In this document: one piece after another, positions 43,181 through 50,723 of the stretch
Layout of the letters: each line of letters opens with the position of its first letter
How positions within the stretch are numbered: the first letter of the stretch is position 1
Assembly (NCBI RefSeq): GCF_015352985.1
Contig: NZ_JACYXF010000005.1
Coordinates: 62,001 to 126,000, forward strand
Length of the DNA stretch: 64,000 nucleotides
Source: Noviherbaspirillum malthae
GTDB lineage: Bacteria; Pseudomonadota; Gammaproteobacteria; Burkholderiales; Burkholderiaceae_D
Direction of reading: 5' to 3'
Notes under the pieces: generated by a model
What the model saw: the letters and a program-made list of their open reading frames with translations, nothing else
Told to the model about the DNA's origin: nothing
Databases searched by the model: none
Translations under genes and position numbers: made by a program

Positions 43181-44746
43181 ATGCCCGATAAACTTTCCGC
43201 CTACCATGCCAAGCGTAATTTCCGCCTCACGCCGGAGCCGGCAGGTGAAATTGCCATGCCGGGGGAACGCTTGCGATTCGTGGTGCAGAAACATGATGCA
43301 CGACGCCTGCATTACGATTTCCGGCTCGAGATCGGCGGCACGTTGAAAAGCTGGGCCATACCGAAAGGTCCCAGCCTTGATCCCGCCGACAAGCGCCTCG
43401 CGGTGCACGTGGAAGACCATCCTCTCGGCTATATCGATTTCGAAGGTGACATACCGGAGCGGCAGTACGGCGCAGGCCGGGTCGAGGTCTGGGATATCGG
43501 CCATTGGGAGCCGCAAGGCGATCCGCAGCGGGACTATGAAGCGGGCAAGCTGAAGTTTCGCCTGGACGGCGAGAAGCTGCAGGGCGGCTGGACGCTGGTG
43601 CGTACCCGTCTCGGCGGCAGCGGCGGCAAGGAGCAATGGCTGCTGATCAAGGAAAGGGACGGCGTTGCGCGTTCGGCGCAGGAATACGACATCACCGAGG
43701 CGCTGCCTGACAGCGTGTTGCAGGATGTCCGCTCCGGCAACAGCCGGCGGCATGCCCCGCATGAAACCCCTGCCCGCAGCAAACCGGCACCGGCAGCCAG
43801 AACCCGCAAGGCTTCCCCGCGGAAAGAGGAAAAGCGGCGGGAGCGCATCGAGGATGTCGACATCACCCATCCCGACCGCGTCATGGATACGGAAAGCGGA
43901 GCTACCAAGCTCGACGTCGCCCGCTACTACCAGCGCGTTGCACCTTGCCTGCTCCCGTTTCTGCGCAAGCGCCCGGTGTACCTGCTGCGCTGCCCGGAAG
44001 GTATCGCGGGAGAGCATTTCTTCCAGAAGCACATTAACAGGCTGGCGATTGCCGGCATCCGCAAGCTCGATCCTTCGCTCGACCCCGGCCATGGTCCGCT
44101 GATGGCGATCGAGGACGCACACGCGCTGGTCGGTGCCGCCCAGATGGGCACGGTCGAACTGCATGCCTGCAATGCGGCTGCCGACCGCATCGACCGGCCG
44201 GACTGCATGGTCTTCGATCTCGACCCCGATCCGGGCCTGCCTTGGGCCAGGGTCGCGGAAGGAGCACGACTGGTCAAAGCGCTGCTCGACGAGCTCGGCT
44301 TGGCCAGCTTTCTGAAAACCAGCGGCGGCAAGGGGTTGCATATTGTGGTGCCGCTGTCGCGCCGCCATGCCTGGGATGACGTGACCGCATTTTCGCAGGC
44401 GGTCGCCGAGCAGCTGGCGAGCACGCAGCCCGAGCTATTCAGCGCAAAGATGGGCGAGCAGAACCGCGTGCGCAAGATCTTCATCGACTACATGCGCAAC
44501 CGGCGCCATGCCAGCACGGTTGCGCTCTATTCCCTGCGCGCGCGGCCGGGGCTGGGCGTCGCCGTGCCGATAGGCTGGGATGAACTGGACAGTATCGGCG
44601 GCGCGGCCGAATGGACGATACGCACATTGCCGGCAAGGCTGGACACGTTGAAGAGCGACCCCTGGCAGGACTATTTCGGCACGCGCCAGAACCTGACCGC
44701 GGCGATGAAGGACAGGCTGGGCATCAGGAAGACGCGGGCAGCATGA
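43181..44746 (+). CDS. ligD: LigD-type protein: phosphoesterase plus primase-polymerase domains, no ligase domain
   Basis: The 521-residue protein has the 3'-phosphoesterase domain of LigD at about 25-180 (VVQKHDARRLHYDFRLEIGG with His44, then KRLAVHVEDHPLGY), a 40-residue basic linker, and the polymerase/primase domain at about 225-515 (LRKRPVYLLRCPEG, metal Asp346 and Asp348 in VFDLDPDPG, SGGKGLHIVVP). The ATP-dependent ligase domain (about 340 residues with a KxDG motif) that normally lies between them is absent. In end-joining repair these two domains trim 3' ends and add nucleotides. No Ku gene is in the window. It has an AGGAAG site; its 3' end overlaps the DUF1294 gene by 23 bases. Confidence 0.88.
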   Translation: MPDKLSAYHAKRNFRLTPEPAGEIAMPGERLRFVVQKHDARRLHYDFRLEIGGTLKSWAIPKGPSLDPADKRLAVHVEDHPLGYIDFEGDIPERQYGAGRVEVWDIGHWEPQGDPQRDYEAGKLKFRLDGEKLQGGWTLVRTRLGGSGGKEQWLLIKERDGVARSAQEYDITEALPDSVLQDVRSGNSRRHAPHETPARSKPAPAARTRKASPRKEEKRRERIEDVDITHPDRVMDTESGATKLDVARYYQRVAPCLLPFLRKRPVYLLRCPEGIAGEHFFQKHINRLAIAGIRKLDPSLDPGHGPLMAIEDAHALVGAAQMGTVELHACNAAADRIDRPDCMVFDLDPDPGLPWARVAEGARLVKALLDELGLASFLKTSGGKGLHIVVPLSRRHAWDDVTAFSQAVAEQLASTQPELFSAKMGEQNRVRKIFIDYMRNRRHASTVALYSLRARPGLGVAVPIGWDELDSIGGAAEWTIRTLPARLDTLKSDPWQDYFGTRQNLTAAMKDRLGIRKTRAA

Positions 44747-45140
44747 AACTCGCATAGGCATACCAGCCCAGCAGTGCACAGTTGGCCAGCACGGTCAGCA
44801 GGAAAACCGTCTGGAAGGCGGGTTTCTGCGACTTGTGGCGCAGGGTCCTCTGCGCCAGCAATGCGCCGGGCCAGCCGCCAATCAGCGCCAGCAGATGCAG
44901 GGTTTTTTCCGGCGTGCGCCAGCGGCCGTGGCGCGCCGCCGACTTGTCGATTGCATACACGGCAAAAGCGCTGATGCTGAAGATGCCGTAGGCCGCCGGC
45001 ACCACCGGCGGAAGATAGGCGAACCATGCCGCACCGGCAAGACAGACGATGAACAGCGCGGCGAACAGCAAGGGAGCCTTGCCTTCCCGGCGTGCCGGAT
45101 CGGCAGGCCTGCGTCGTGTTCTGGTGGCAGCTTGTTTCAA
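44724..45140 (-). CDS. DUF1294 membrane protein
   Basis: The 138-residue protein matches DUF1294: after a basic N-terminus it has four hydrophobic segments, with FAVYAIDKSAARHGRWRTPE and the family core LHLLALIGGWPGALLAQRTL followed by RHKSQKPAFQTVFLLTVLAN. Some proteins fuse this domain to a cold-shock domain; here it is alone. Function is unknown. Its 3' end overlaps the convergent ligD-like gene by 23 bases. Confidence 0.9.
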   Translation of the reverse strand: MKQAATRTRRRPADPARREGKAPLLFAALFIVCLAGAAWFAYLPPVVPAAYGIFSISAFAVYAIDKSAARHGRWRTPEKTLHLLALIGGWPGALLAQRTLRHKSQKPAFQTVFLLTVLANCALLGWYAYASFMLPASS

Positions 45141-45178
45141 GAGGCGTTTTTGGACTGGCTATTGGCGTTCGAGACGGC

Positions 45179-45793
45179 TCATTCCCGGGTGACCGCGTGA
45201 ACGAGTTCGATGGCGGGAACGGTCAGCTTGCACAGGTCGGCGACGCGGTCCTGCTCGATTGCCTGGAGAATCAGTTCATTGATGCCGCCGACCACGGCCA
45301 TCGCCATTTCAGCGGACAAGGGCGTACGGCGGCGCGGTGCGGAGGCATGCTCGTTGATGACCTTGAGCATGAAGGCGGCAATCTCCTCATTGACCCGCCG
45401 GCGGGCAGCCAGTCCGCCTGCACCCAGACCGAGGATTTCAATGAACAGCGTGCGCATCAGGACCGGATTCTGCGCGAGGCAGTCGAAATAGGCCTGCATC
45501 GCACTTTCCACCTGTTCATGCCAGTCGCGCGCCGGATCGATGGCGTTGCGCAGCACGTCCAGTGCATTGTGGCTGGCGGCGGTGTACAGGGCGACCAGGC
45601 AGTCTCCCTTGGTGCTGAAGTACTCATAAAAGGTACGGCGCGATACGGCGGCTTCGCGCACGATATCGGCAATGGTGGTGGCCGCATAGCCCTTGACCGC
45701 CACGGCCTGCGCCATGCCCTCGAGCAGGCGATGGCGGTGCGTCGGCGGACTGCCTTGCGGTTCTCGTTGCTGTTCTTTCAATGCAAAAACCAT
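45179..45793 (-). CDS. TetR-family repressor
   Basis: The 204-residue protein has the TetR helix-turn-helix (about 20-65; VAVKGYAATTIADIVREAAV, then SRRTFYEYFSTKGDCLVALY) and a variable helical ligand domain. It is divergent from the metal-dependent hydrolase gene, 130 bases apart, with repeated GGTAC elements between them. This suggests it represses that gene and itself. No ribosome site is clear before the ATG at 45793. Confidence 0.88.
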   Translation of the reverse strand: MVFALKEQQREPQGSPPTHRHRLLEGMAQAVAVKGYAATTIADIVREAAVSRRTFYEYFSTKGDCLVALYTAASHNALDVLRNAIDPARDWHEQVESAMQAYFDCLAQNPVLMRTLFIEILGLGAGGLAARRRVNEEIAAFMLKVINEHASAPRRRTPLSAEMAMAVVGGINELILQAIEQDRVADLCKLTVPAIELVHAVTRE

Positions 45794-45837
45794 CTGATTT
45801 TTCTTTTACGCTGAGGAGGTGCCTGATTTGAAGAATC

Positions 45838-45896
45838 GGTACTTGACAGTACCAAACTCCTGTTCCACCATGATGGTAACGGTACATTTTGGTACC
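45838..45896. promoter_or_regulatory. GGTAC operator cluster between tetR and the hydrolase gene
   Basis: GGTAC-TTGACA-GTACC (45838-45853) is a perfect dyad that encloses a TTGACA sequence like a -35 element. A second set follows: GGTAC at 45881-45885 and GGTACC at 45891-45896. These fit a TetR-family operator covering the hydrolase promoter. Confidence 0.55.
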
Positions 45897-45923
45897 TAGT
45901 TAACTTTTTGCTGGAGCCTGCTG

Positions 45924-46742
45924 ATGACCGAACTCGTCGTGCGCCGCTTGCTGATCGATCTGGAAACGCCCTTCGCCCGTCACTGGTGCGGCGGCGATGC
46001 CTTCCGCACCGCCCTGTTCAATGCCTTGTCGATGAGCTTCCCTGTGGGCGAACAGTTCTTCATCGACTCGGTGCGCAACGGATTCAAGGCGCTGCCGGCC
46101 GACCGCCAGGAAAGCTTCAAGCGCGAAGTGCAGGGCTTCGTCGGGCAGGAAGCTACGCACCGCCGCATCCATGCCTTGTTCAACGGGCATCTGGAAAAGC
46201 AGGGTCTGGTCAATGCATGGGCGCCGCGCGCATTGAAGCGGCTGAAACTGCTGGAAGGGGCCGATCCCCGGCATTGGCTGGCGATTACCGCGGCCAATGA
46301 ACATTTCACCGCGATCTTCGCGGAATGGATGCTGCGCAATCATGACTGGCTCGACGGCAGCGAGGCGCGCCTCAAGACCATGTGGCTGTGGCACAGTGCG
46401 GAAGAGTCCGAACACAAGAGCACGGCGTTCGACCTGTACCAGGCGCTCGGCGGCTCGCATGCATGGAGAATCATCTGGTTCCGCCGCGTGACGCTGATCT
46501 TCCTCGGCGACACGATGCGCCAGACCGTCAACAACCTGCGGCGCGACGGCACCTTGTGGAAATGGAGCACCTGGAAGAGCGCCGGTGAATACCTGTTCGG
46601 CAAGCGCGGCCTGATCCGGCAAAGCTACAAGCCGTGGAAGGATTATCTGCGCCGCGACTTTCACCCGAGCCAGCAGGAAAGCGACTTGTCGCAGCGCTGG
46701 CTGGAAGACAATGTCCGCGAATTCACGCCGGTCGGCGCATGA
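45924..46742 (+). CDS. Metal-dependent hydrolase (PF10118 type)
   Basis: The 272-residue cytosolic protein matches the putative metal-dependent hydrolase family found beside TetR regulators. Candidate metal-binding His/Glu residues appear in helices (FVGQEATHRRIHALFNGHLE, AITAANEHFTAIFAEWMLR, LWHSAEESEHKSTAFDLYQA), giving a ferritin-like di-metal pattern. The reaction is not established; homologues are tied to lipid or alkane responses in some bacteria. A GGAG site precedes the ATG at good spacing. It is followed by a large hairpin. Confidence 0.85.
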   Translation: MTELVVRRLLIDLETPFARHWCGGDAFRTALFNALSMSFPVGEQFFIDSVRNGFKALPADRQESFKREVQGFVGQEATHRRIHALFNGHLEKQGLVNAWAPRALKRLKLLEGADPRHWLAITAANEHFTAIFAEWMLRNHDWLDGSEARLKTMWLWHSAEESEHKSTAFDLYQALGGSHAWRIIWFRRVTLIFLGDTMRQTVNNLRRDGTLWKWSTWKSAGEYLFGKRGLIRQSYKPWKDYLRRDFHPSQQESDLSQRWLEDNVREFTPVGA

Positions 46743-46761
46743 AATTATCTCCCTGAAACGA

Positions 46762-46803
46762 CAACAGGTCCTGAGCGGCATGGCGCCGCATCAGGACCTG
46801 TTG
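46762..46803. terminator. Large hairpin between convergent genes
   Basis: CAACAGGTCCTGA (46762-46774) pairs exactly with TCAGGACCTGTTG (46791-46803). The stem is continued by GCGGC/GCCGC inside after one bulged A, about 18 bp in all. It lies between the ends of the hydrolase (46742) and YkvA (46829) genes. T-tracts are weak on both sides, so it may act by mRNA protection or as an imperfect bidirectional terminator. Confidence 0.7.
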
Positions 46804-46828
46804 CTTTGCGAATCGTATACTTGCGGTA

Positions 46829-47137
46829 TCAGCCGCGCGAACCGGCGCGGGAGCGCGACATCAAGCCATCTGCTGCAGCTTGCGCCTGCTGCACCACATG
46901 CGCAGGCATCATGCGCAGCAACGCGGGAACGCCCAGGGCCAGCAACGCCACGTCATCGGTCAGGCCAAGCAATGCGAGCCAGTCGGGCAGGATGTCGATC
47001 GGGCTAAGCACGTAGAGTCCGAGCAGCAGTGCAGCGAACTTAAACACTGCGGGTGTTGCAGGATTGCGGCATGCGTACCACAACACCAGAATTTCACGGC
47101 CAACGGTACGGAACAGGCGACCCAAACGTAAGAACAT
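46829..47137 (-). CDS. YkvA family (DUF1232) membrane protein
   Basis: The 102-residue protein carries the DUF1232 core VFKFAALLLGLYVLSPIDIL followed by PDWLALLGLTDDVALLALGV, with two hydrophobic segments. The family is widespread; the motif SPIDILPDW is its hallmark. The role is unknown. It is convergent with the hydrolase gene and ends next to the large hairpin. Upstream the gap to the EamA gene stop (47138-47247) contains nothing I recognise. Confidence 0.9.
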   Translation of the reverse strand: MFLRLGRLFRTVGREILVLWYACRNPATPAVFKFAALLLGLYVLSPIDILPDWLALLGLTDDVALLALGVPALLRMMPAHVVQQAQAAADGLMSRSRAGSRG

Positions 47138-47247
47138 GGCAACACTCCATCAATAGGCTAAGCACATCATCGTGCCAGCAGACTTAGGCTGCAACATGGG
47201 CGGAAAGTGCCATAGAAACTTTCATGCAGGCCAATGCACTGCATTTA

Positions 47248-48162
47248 TCAGGCATGTTTCCGGCGCGGCGAGACATTGACCATCACCACGCCGAGCATGA
47301 CCAGCGCAGCGCCTGCGACAAAGCGGGGATCAAGAGGATCGTGCAGCAGCAGTACGCCGAACGCAACGCCGAACAGTGGCGTAAGGAAGGAAAACACCGA
47401 CAGCCGCGAAGCTAGGTAATTGCGCAGCATCCAAAACCACACCAGGTAACTGAGAAAGGCAACGATCACCGCCTGGAAAACCAGGCTGCCCCAGGCAATG
47501 CCGGTCATCTCGATGCCGTGTCCCTGGCCTGCTGCGGCGGCGATCACCACGAGAATCAGTCCGCATACGCCGAGCTGGTAGAACAGAGTGGTCGCGGGCG
47601 GCGCTTCGGACAGTGTGGAGCGCCGGATCAGCACCGTAGTCGCCGCCCAGAGTATGCCGCCCAGCACGCCCAATGCATCGCCGATCAGCATGTCGGCCCA
47701 GTCGCGCCCCTGCACCGCAAAGCCGTTTGAAAATGCCAAGGCAATGCCTGCGAAGGCTGCAAAAATGCCTGCCCATTGCACTTTGCCCAGCCGCTCCCCG
47801 GCGATCGACCAGTGCAGGCCGAGTACGGTGAAGATGGGTGCGGTATAGAGGAATACCGAGATGTGCGAAGCCGTCGTGTACTGCAGGCCGACTGCCACGC
47901 AAAGGAATTCAAGCGCGAACAGCACGCCGGCGGCCAGTCCGGGAGCCAGCGTTCCGTCGCGGAACGACATCTTGCCGCCGCGAACGGCGACCAGCAGATA
48001 GACCAGCGCCGCAGCGACCACCGAGCGCAGGCCGATCTGCATGATCGGTCCCATGTGCGGCGCGGCGAGCTTGACGGCCACCTGCTGCAGTCCCCACAGC
48101 ACGCAGAGCGTCAGCATCACGGTAACGGCGAAGGCATCGAGCGGTTTGCGGTCGGCCATCAT
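47248..48162 (-). CDS. EamA family (DMT) transporter
   Basis: From the ATG at 48162, which has an AGGA site 5 bases before it, the protein is 304 residues with ten helices in two EamA repeats (LTLCVLWGLQQVAVKLAAPH at the start of the first, GVLGGILWAATTVLIRRSTL at the start of the second). This subgroup exports amino acids, nucleosides or other metabolites. The substrate is not evident. The frame is open further upstream, but those residues are not hydrophobic and do not fit the family. Confidence 0.88.
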   Translation of the reverse strand: MMADRKPLDAFAVTVMLTLCVLWGLQQVAVKLAAPHMGPIMQIGLRSVVAAALVYLLVAVRGGKMSFRDGTLAPGLAAGVLFALEFLCVAVGLQYTTASHISVFLYTAPIFTVLGLHWSIAGERLGKVQWAGIFAAFAGIALAFSNGFAVQGRDWADMLIGDALGVLGGILWAATTVLIRRSTLSEAPPATTLFYQLGVCGLILVVIAAAAGQGHGIEMTGIAWGSLVFQAVIVAFLSYLVWFWMLRNYLASRLSVFSFLTPLFGVAFGVLLLHDPLDPRFVAGAALVMLGVVMVNVSPRRKHA

Positions 48163-48317
48163 GATCCTCATAGCAAAGCAAACGCTTATTTTAAGCGCGG
48201 CAACTTTTTCATGTCGGTCGCCTTTTTGCGTGGCATCAGGTTTATGCCAAGCATCCTGAACCTGTGCCCTTGCAGTTTCTCTAAGCTTGTCAGTTAAACA
48301 TACCGGAGCATAAGGCC

Positions 48318-48830
48318 ATGAGCGATCAAACAAGCAATAATGCAACCGATGCCGTAGAAATGCTGACCGCCCAGCACAGGGAGATGGAAGCCATGCTGAA
48401 GCAGGTGAAGGAGTCAGACGATGCGCAAAGGAAATCCCTGTTCGCCGCAGCAGCGGACAAGCTCACCATGCATATCAAGTCGGAGGAGGAAATCTTTTAC
48501 CCGGCGGTGCATCGCGCCCGTACCGAAGACGATCTGCTGGAGTCCTTGGAAGAGCACCTGTCGCTGAAGCGCCTGCTGGCCGATCTGCTCGAGATGGATC
48601 CGGCGGACAAGGCTTTCGAAGCGAAGTTCAAGGTGCTCAAGGAGCAGACCGAACATCACCACGAGGAAGAAGAGGAAAAGCTGTTCCCCGCGGTGCTGAA
48701 GATCATCGGCGAAGATCAGCGCAAGGAACTCGGCGGCCAGATGCTGGCGCGGCAGGAAGAACTGGCCATGCAGGGCAAGCCGCGCACCGAGGTCAAGGAT
48801 GAGACCGCTTCGGCTGCGCCGCTGCCCTGA
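48318..48830 (+). CDS. Hemerythrin domain-containing protein
   Basis: The 170-residue protein has the four-helix hemerythrin pattern: a first His in LTAQHREMEAMLKQV, HIKSEEEIFYPAVH with HxxxE, a third helix with EEHLSLKRLLADLL, and QTEHHHEEEEEKLFPAVLKI. Such domains carry a diiron site for oxygen or nitric oxide sensing or storage. The C-terminal tail (about 145-170) is polar. It is divergent from the EamA gene and 30 bases ahead of a small exported protein on the same strand. Confidence 0.9.
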   Translation: MSDQTSNNATDAVEMLTAQHREMEAMLKQVKESDDAQRKSLFAAAADKLTMHIKSEEEIFYPAVHRARTEDDLLESLEEHLSLKRLLADLLEMDPADKAFEAKFKVLKEQTEHHHEEEEEKLFPAVLKIIGEDQRKELGGQMLARQEELAMQGKPRTEVKDETASAAPLP

Positions 48831-48860
48831 CCGGCCTCGCCGGCAGCCAAGGAGATGACC

Positions 48861-49172
48861 ATGATCCGACATCCGATTGCCGCACTGGCCGCCGTATTCG
48901 CAGCACTTGGCTGCCTCGGCGTTTCCCATGCGCAGACCGGCGGCAAATCCGATCCGTCGATCAGGACGCCGTCCGATCCCGGCATGAAAAGCATGCCGGA
49001 CAAATCAATGAAGGCGCCGTCGAATTCCGGTATCGTCGTGGTGCCGCCGAAGACGGCTTCCGATGCCATGGTGACCGCACCGCCGCGGCGCGTCGACCCG
49101 AAAATCGACGATGCGACTCCGGACATCGACAAGAAGAATGCCGAGAAGTCGCAAGACAAAGATGCGAAATAA
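48861..49172 (+). CDS. Small exported protein of unknown function
   Basis: The ATG at 48861 follows AAGGAG at six bases, giving 103 residues; an ATG six bases earlier is too close to that site. A signal peptide (MIRHPIAALAAVFAALGCLG, cleaved near SHA) is followed by a Pro/Ser/Lys/Asp-rich, probably disordered mature part with an IVVVPPKTASDAM segment. I know of similar small periplasmic proteins in Burkholderiales with no assigned role. The hemerythrin gene lies upstream and the aldose dehydrogenase gene downstream on the same strand. Confidence 0.7.
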   Translation: MIRHPIAALAAVFAALGCLGVSHAQTGGKSDPSIRTPSDPGMKSMPDKSMKAPSNSGIVVVPPKTASDAMVTAPPRRVDPKIDDATPDIDKKNAEKSQDKDAK

Positions 49173-49239
49173 ACGCCCAGGAGTGCATTGCCCCGCTGCC
49201 GGCATGCCGCTCCGGCGTTCTTGCTCACAAGGGGAATTC

Positions 49240-50394
49240 ATGAAAAAAGCAAACCCGGCCCGGCCGGCGCCGCTTCGCGCCGGCCTGCTGCTGTTGACCG
49301 GCATCACCGGCCTGACCGCCGTCGCTGCCAGCCTGGCGCAGTCACCGAAGCTGCAGACCGAAGTCGTTGCGCGCGGTCTCGAGCATCCGTGGGGACTGGC
49401 CTTCATCGACGACGGCCGCATGCTGGTCACCGAGCGCCCGGGACGCATGCGCGTGGTGCAGGCCGACGGCAAGCTCGGCGCTCCTCTTGCCGGCCTGCCG
49501 AAGATCGATGCGGGCGGCCAGGGCGGTCTGCTGGATGTGCAGGTCGACAGCGATTTCACCCGCAACCGCACGGTCTACTTCTGCTTCTCCGAGCCGGCGC
49601 AGCGCGGCTCCGGCAATTCCACCGCGCTGGCGTCGGCGAAATTGTCGACCGATGCGACGCGCCTGGAACAGGTCAAGGTGCTGTTCAGCCAGAAACCCAA
49701 ATTCAGCAGCAACGCGCACTTCGGCTGCCGCATCGTCGAAACCAGGGACGGCAAGCTGTTTCTGACGCTGGGCGATCGCTACCAGCGCAAGGCTGATGCG
49801 CAGACGCTGGACAATCATCACGGCAAGGTCGTGCGCATCAACAAGGACGGCACGGTGCCGAAGGACAATCCCTTCGTCGGCAAGTCGGGTGCGCTGCCCG
49901 AGATCTGGAGCTACGGCCACCGCAATTCTCAGGGCGCGACCCTCGCTCCCGACGGCAAGCTCTGGACGCATGAACATGCCGCTCAGGGCGGCGATGAAGT
50001 CAATATTCCGCAGGCCGGCAAGAACTACGGCTGGCCGGTGATTTCCTGGGGCCTCGACTACGGCGGCGGCAAGATCGGGGAAGGCCTGACCGAGAAGGAA
50101 GGCATGGAGCAACCGGTCTATTACTGGAACCCTTCGATTGCACCTTCAGGCATGACCTTCCTGCGCAGCGACCGCTACGGCAAGGACTGGCAGGGCAACC
50201 TGTTCGTCGGCGCGCTGAAGTTCCAATACCTGGCGCGGCTGGAAGTAAAAGGCGACAAGGTGGTGAAGGAAGAAAAGCTGCTGCAGGACCTGAAGCAGCG
50301 CATCCGGGATGTGCGGGAAGGGCCGGACGGCCTGCTCTACCTGCTGACAGATCATGATGACGGCCAGCTGATCAGGCTGCGCCCGGGTACTTAA
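49240..50394 (+). CDS. PQQ-dependent aldose sugar dehydrogenase (YliI/Asd-like)
   Basis: With an AAGGGGAA site before the ATG at 49240, the product is 384 residues, exported by a signal peptide (AGLLLLTGITGLTAVAASLA). It folds as the six-bladed propeller of soluble glucose/sorbosone dehydrogenases (GLEHPWGLAFIDDGRMLVTE, GGQGGLLDVQVDSDF, IWSYGHRNSQGATLAPDGKL, EHAAQGGDEVNIPQAGKNYG). Key residues of the PQQ site (the His in FSSNAHFGCRI and YGHRN arginine) are present. It oxidises aldose sugars in the periplasm using PQQ and calcium. No pqq genes are in the window. Confidence 0.9.
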   Translation: MKKANPARPAPLRAGLLLLTGITGLTAVAASLAQSPKLQTEVVARGLEHPWGLAFIDDGRMLVTERPGRMRVVQADGKLGAPLAGLPKIDAGGQGGLLDVQVDSDFTRNRTVYFCFSEPAQRGSGNSTALASAKLSTDATRLEQVKVLFSQKPKFSSNAHFGCRIVETRDGKLFLTLGDRYQRKADAQTLDNHHGKVVRINKDGTVPKDNPFVGKSGALPEIWSYGHRNSQGATLAPDGKLWTHEHAAQGGDEVNIPQAGKNYGWPVISWGLDYGGGKIGEGLTEKEGMEQPVYYWNPSIAPSGMTFLRSDRYGKDWQGNLFVGALKFQYLARLEVKGDKVVKEEKLLQDLKQRIRDVREGPDGLLYLLTDHDDGQLIRLRPGT

Positions 50395-50446
50395 GCAAGT
50401 ACGCAGTACTTTTTGACGAGACCTCAGCGCATTTTTATTTCGCCCC

Positions 50447-50470
50447 CCCTCTCCCGCAGGCGGGAGAGGG
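50447..50470. repeat. Third copy of the REP-like hairpin
   Basis: CCCTCTCCCGC (50447-50457) and GCGGGAGAGGG (50460-50470) form the same hairpin as the pair near 39.2-39.3 kb, with the same flank (TTGGGGTGAGGGCGGTTGC). A decayed copy (CCCGCCTGCGGGAGAAGGG) lies at about 50614-50632. Confidence 0.85.
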
Positions 50471-50546
50471 TTGGGGTGAGGGCGGTTGCCAAGCCAGCAG
50501 AAGGTTTCGCTATCCCCGTTATCTCCGCCCCTCGCTGCGCGCCCCA

Positions 50547-50718
50547 CGACATGGCTTGCAAGCCATGTCGGCTTCAGCAGCGCAAACCTGTGGTTTGCGA
50601 AACCCTGCCTACGCCCGCCTGCGGGAGAAGGGAGAAAGACACGACGCGTGACACAGCCTCTGCTGCCCCGCTTAGGCTCGGCACTTGCCTGCGGCGTACC
50701 CCGGCACGCCGCAGGTCA
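50547..50718. repeat. Chain of palindromes between the aldose dehydrogenase and cphA genes
   Basis: The 329-base gap contains no gene but several dyads. A perfect 24-bp palindrome lies at 50547-50570 (halves CGACATGGCTTG and CAAGCCATGTCG). CGCAAACC/GGTTTGCG with a TGT loop lies at 50581-50599. A third hairpin, CCTGCGGCGT/ACGCCGCAGG with its stem extended by CTTG/CAAG, spans about 50684-50718 and directly follows the cphA stop on the minus strand, where it could end transcription. Confidence 0.7.
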
Positions 50719-50723
50719 AGGTT

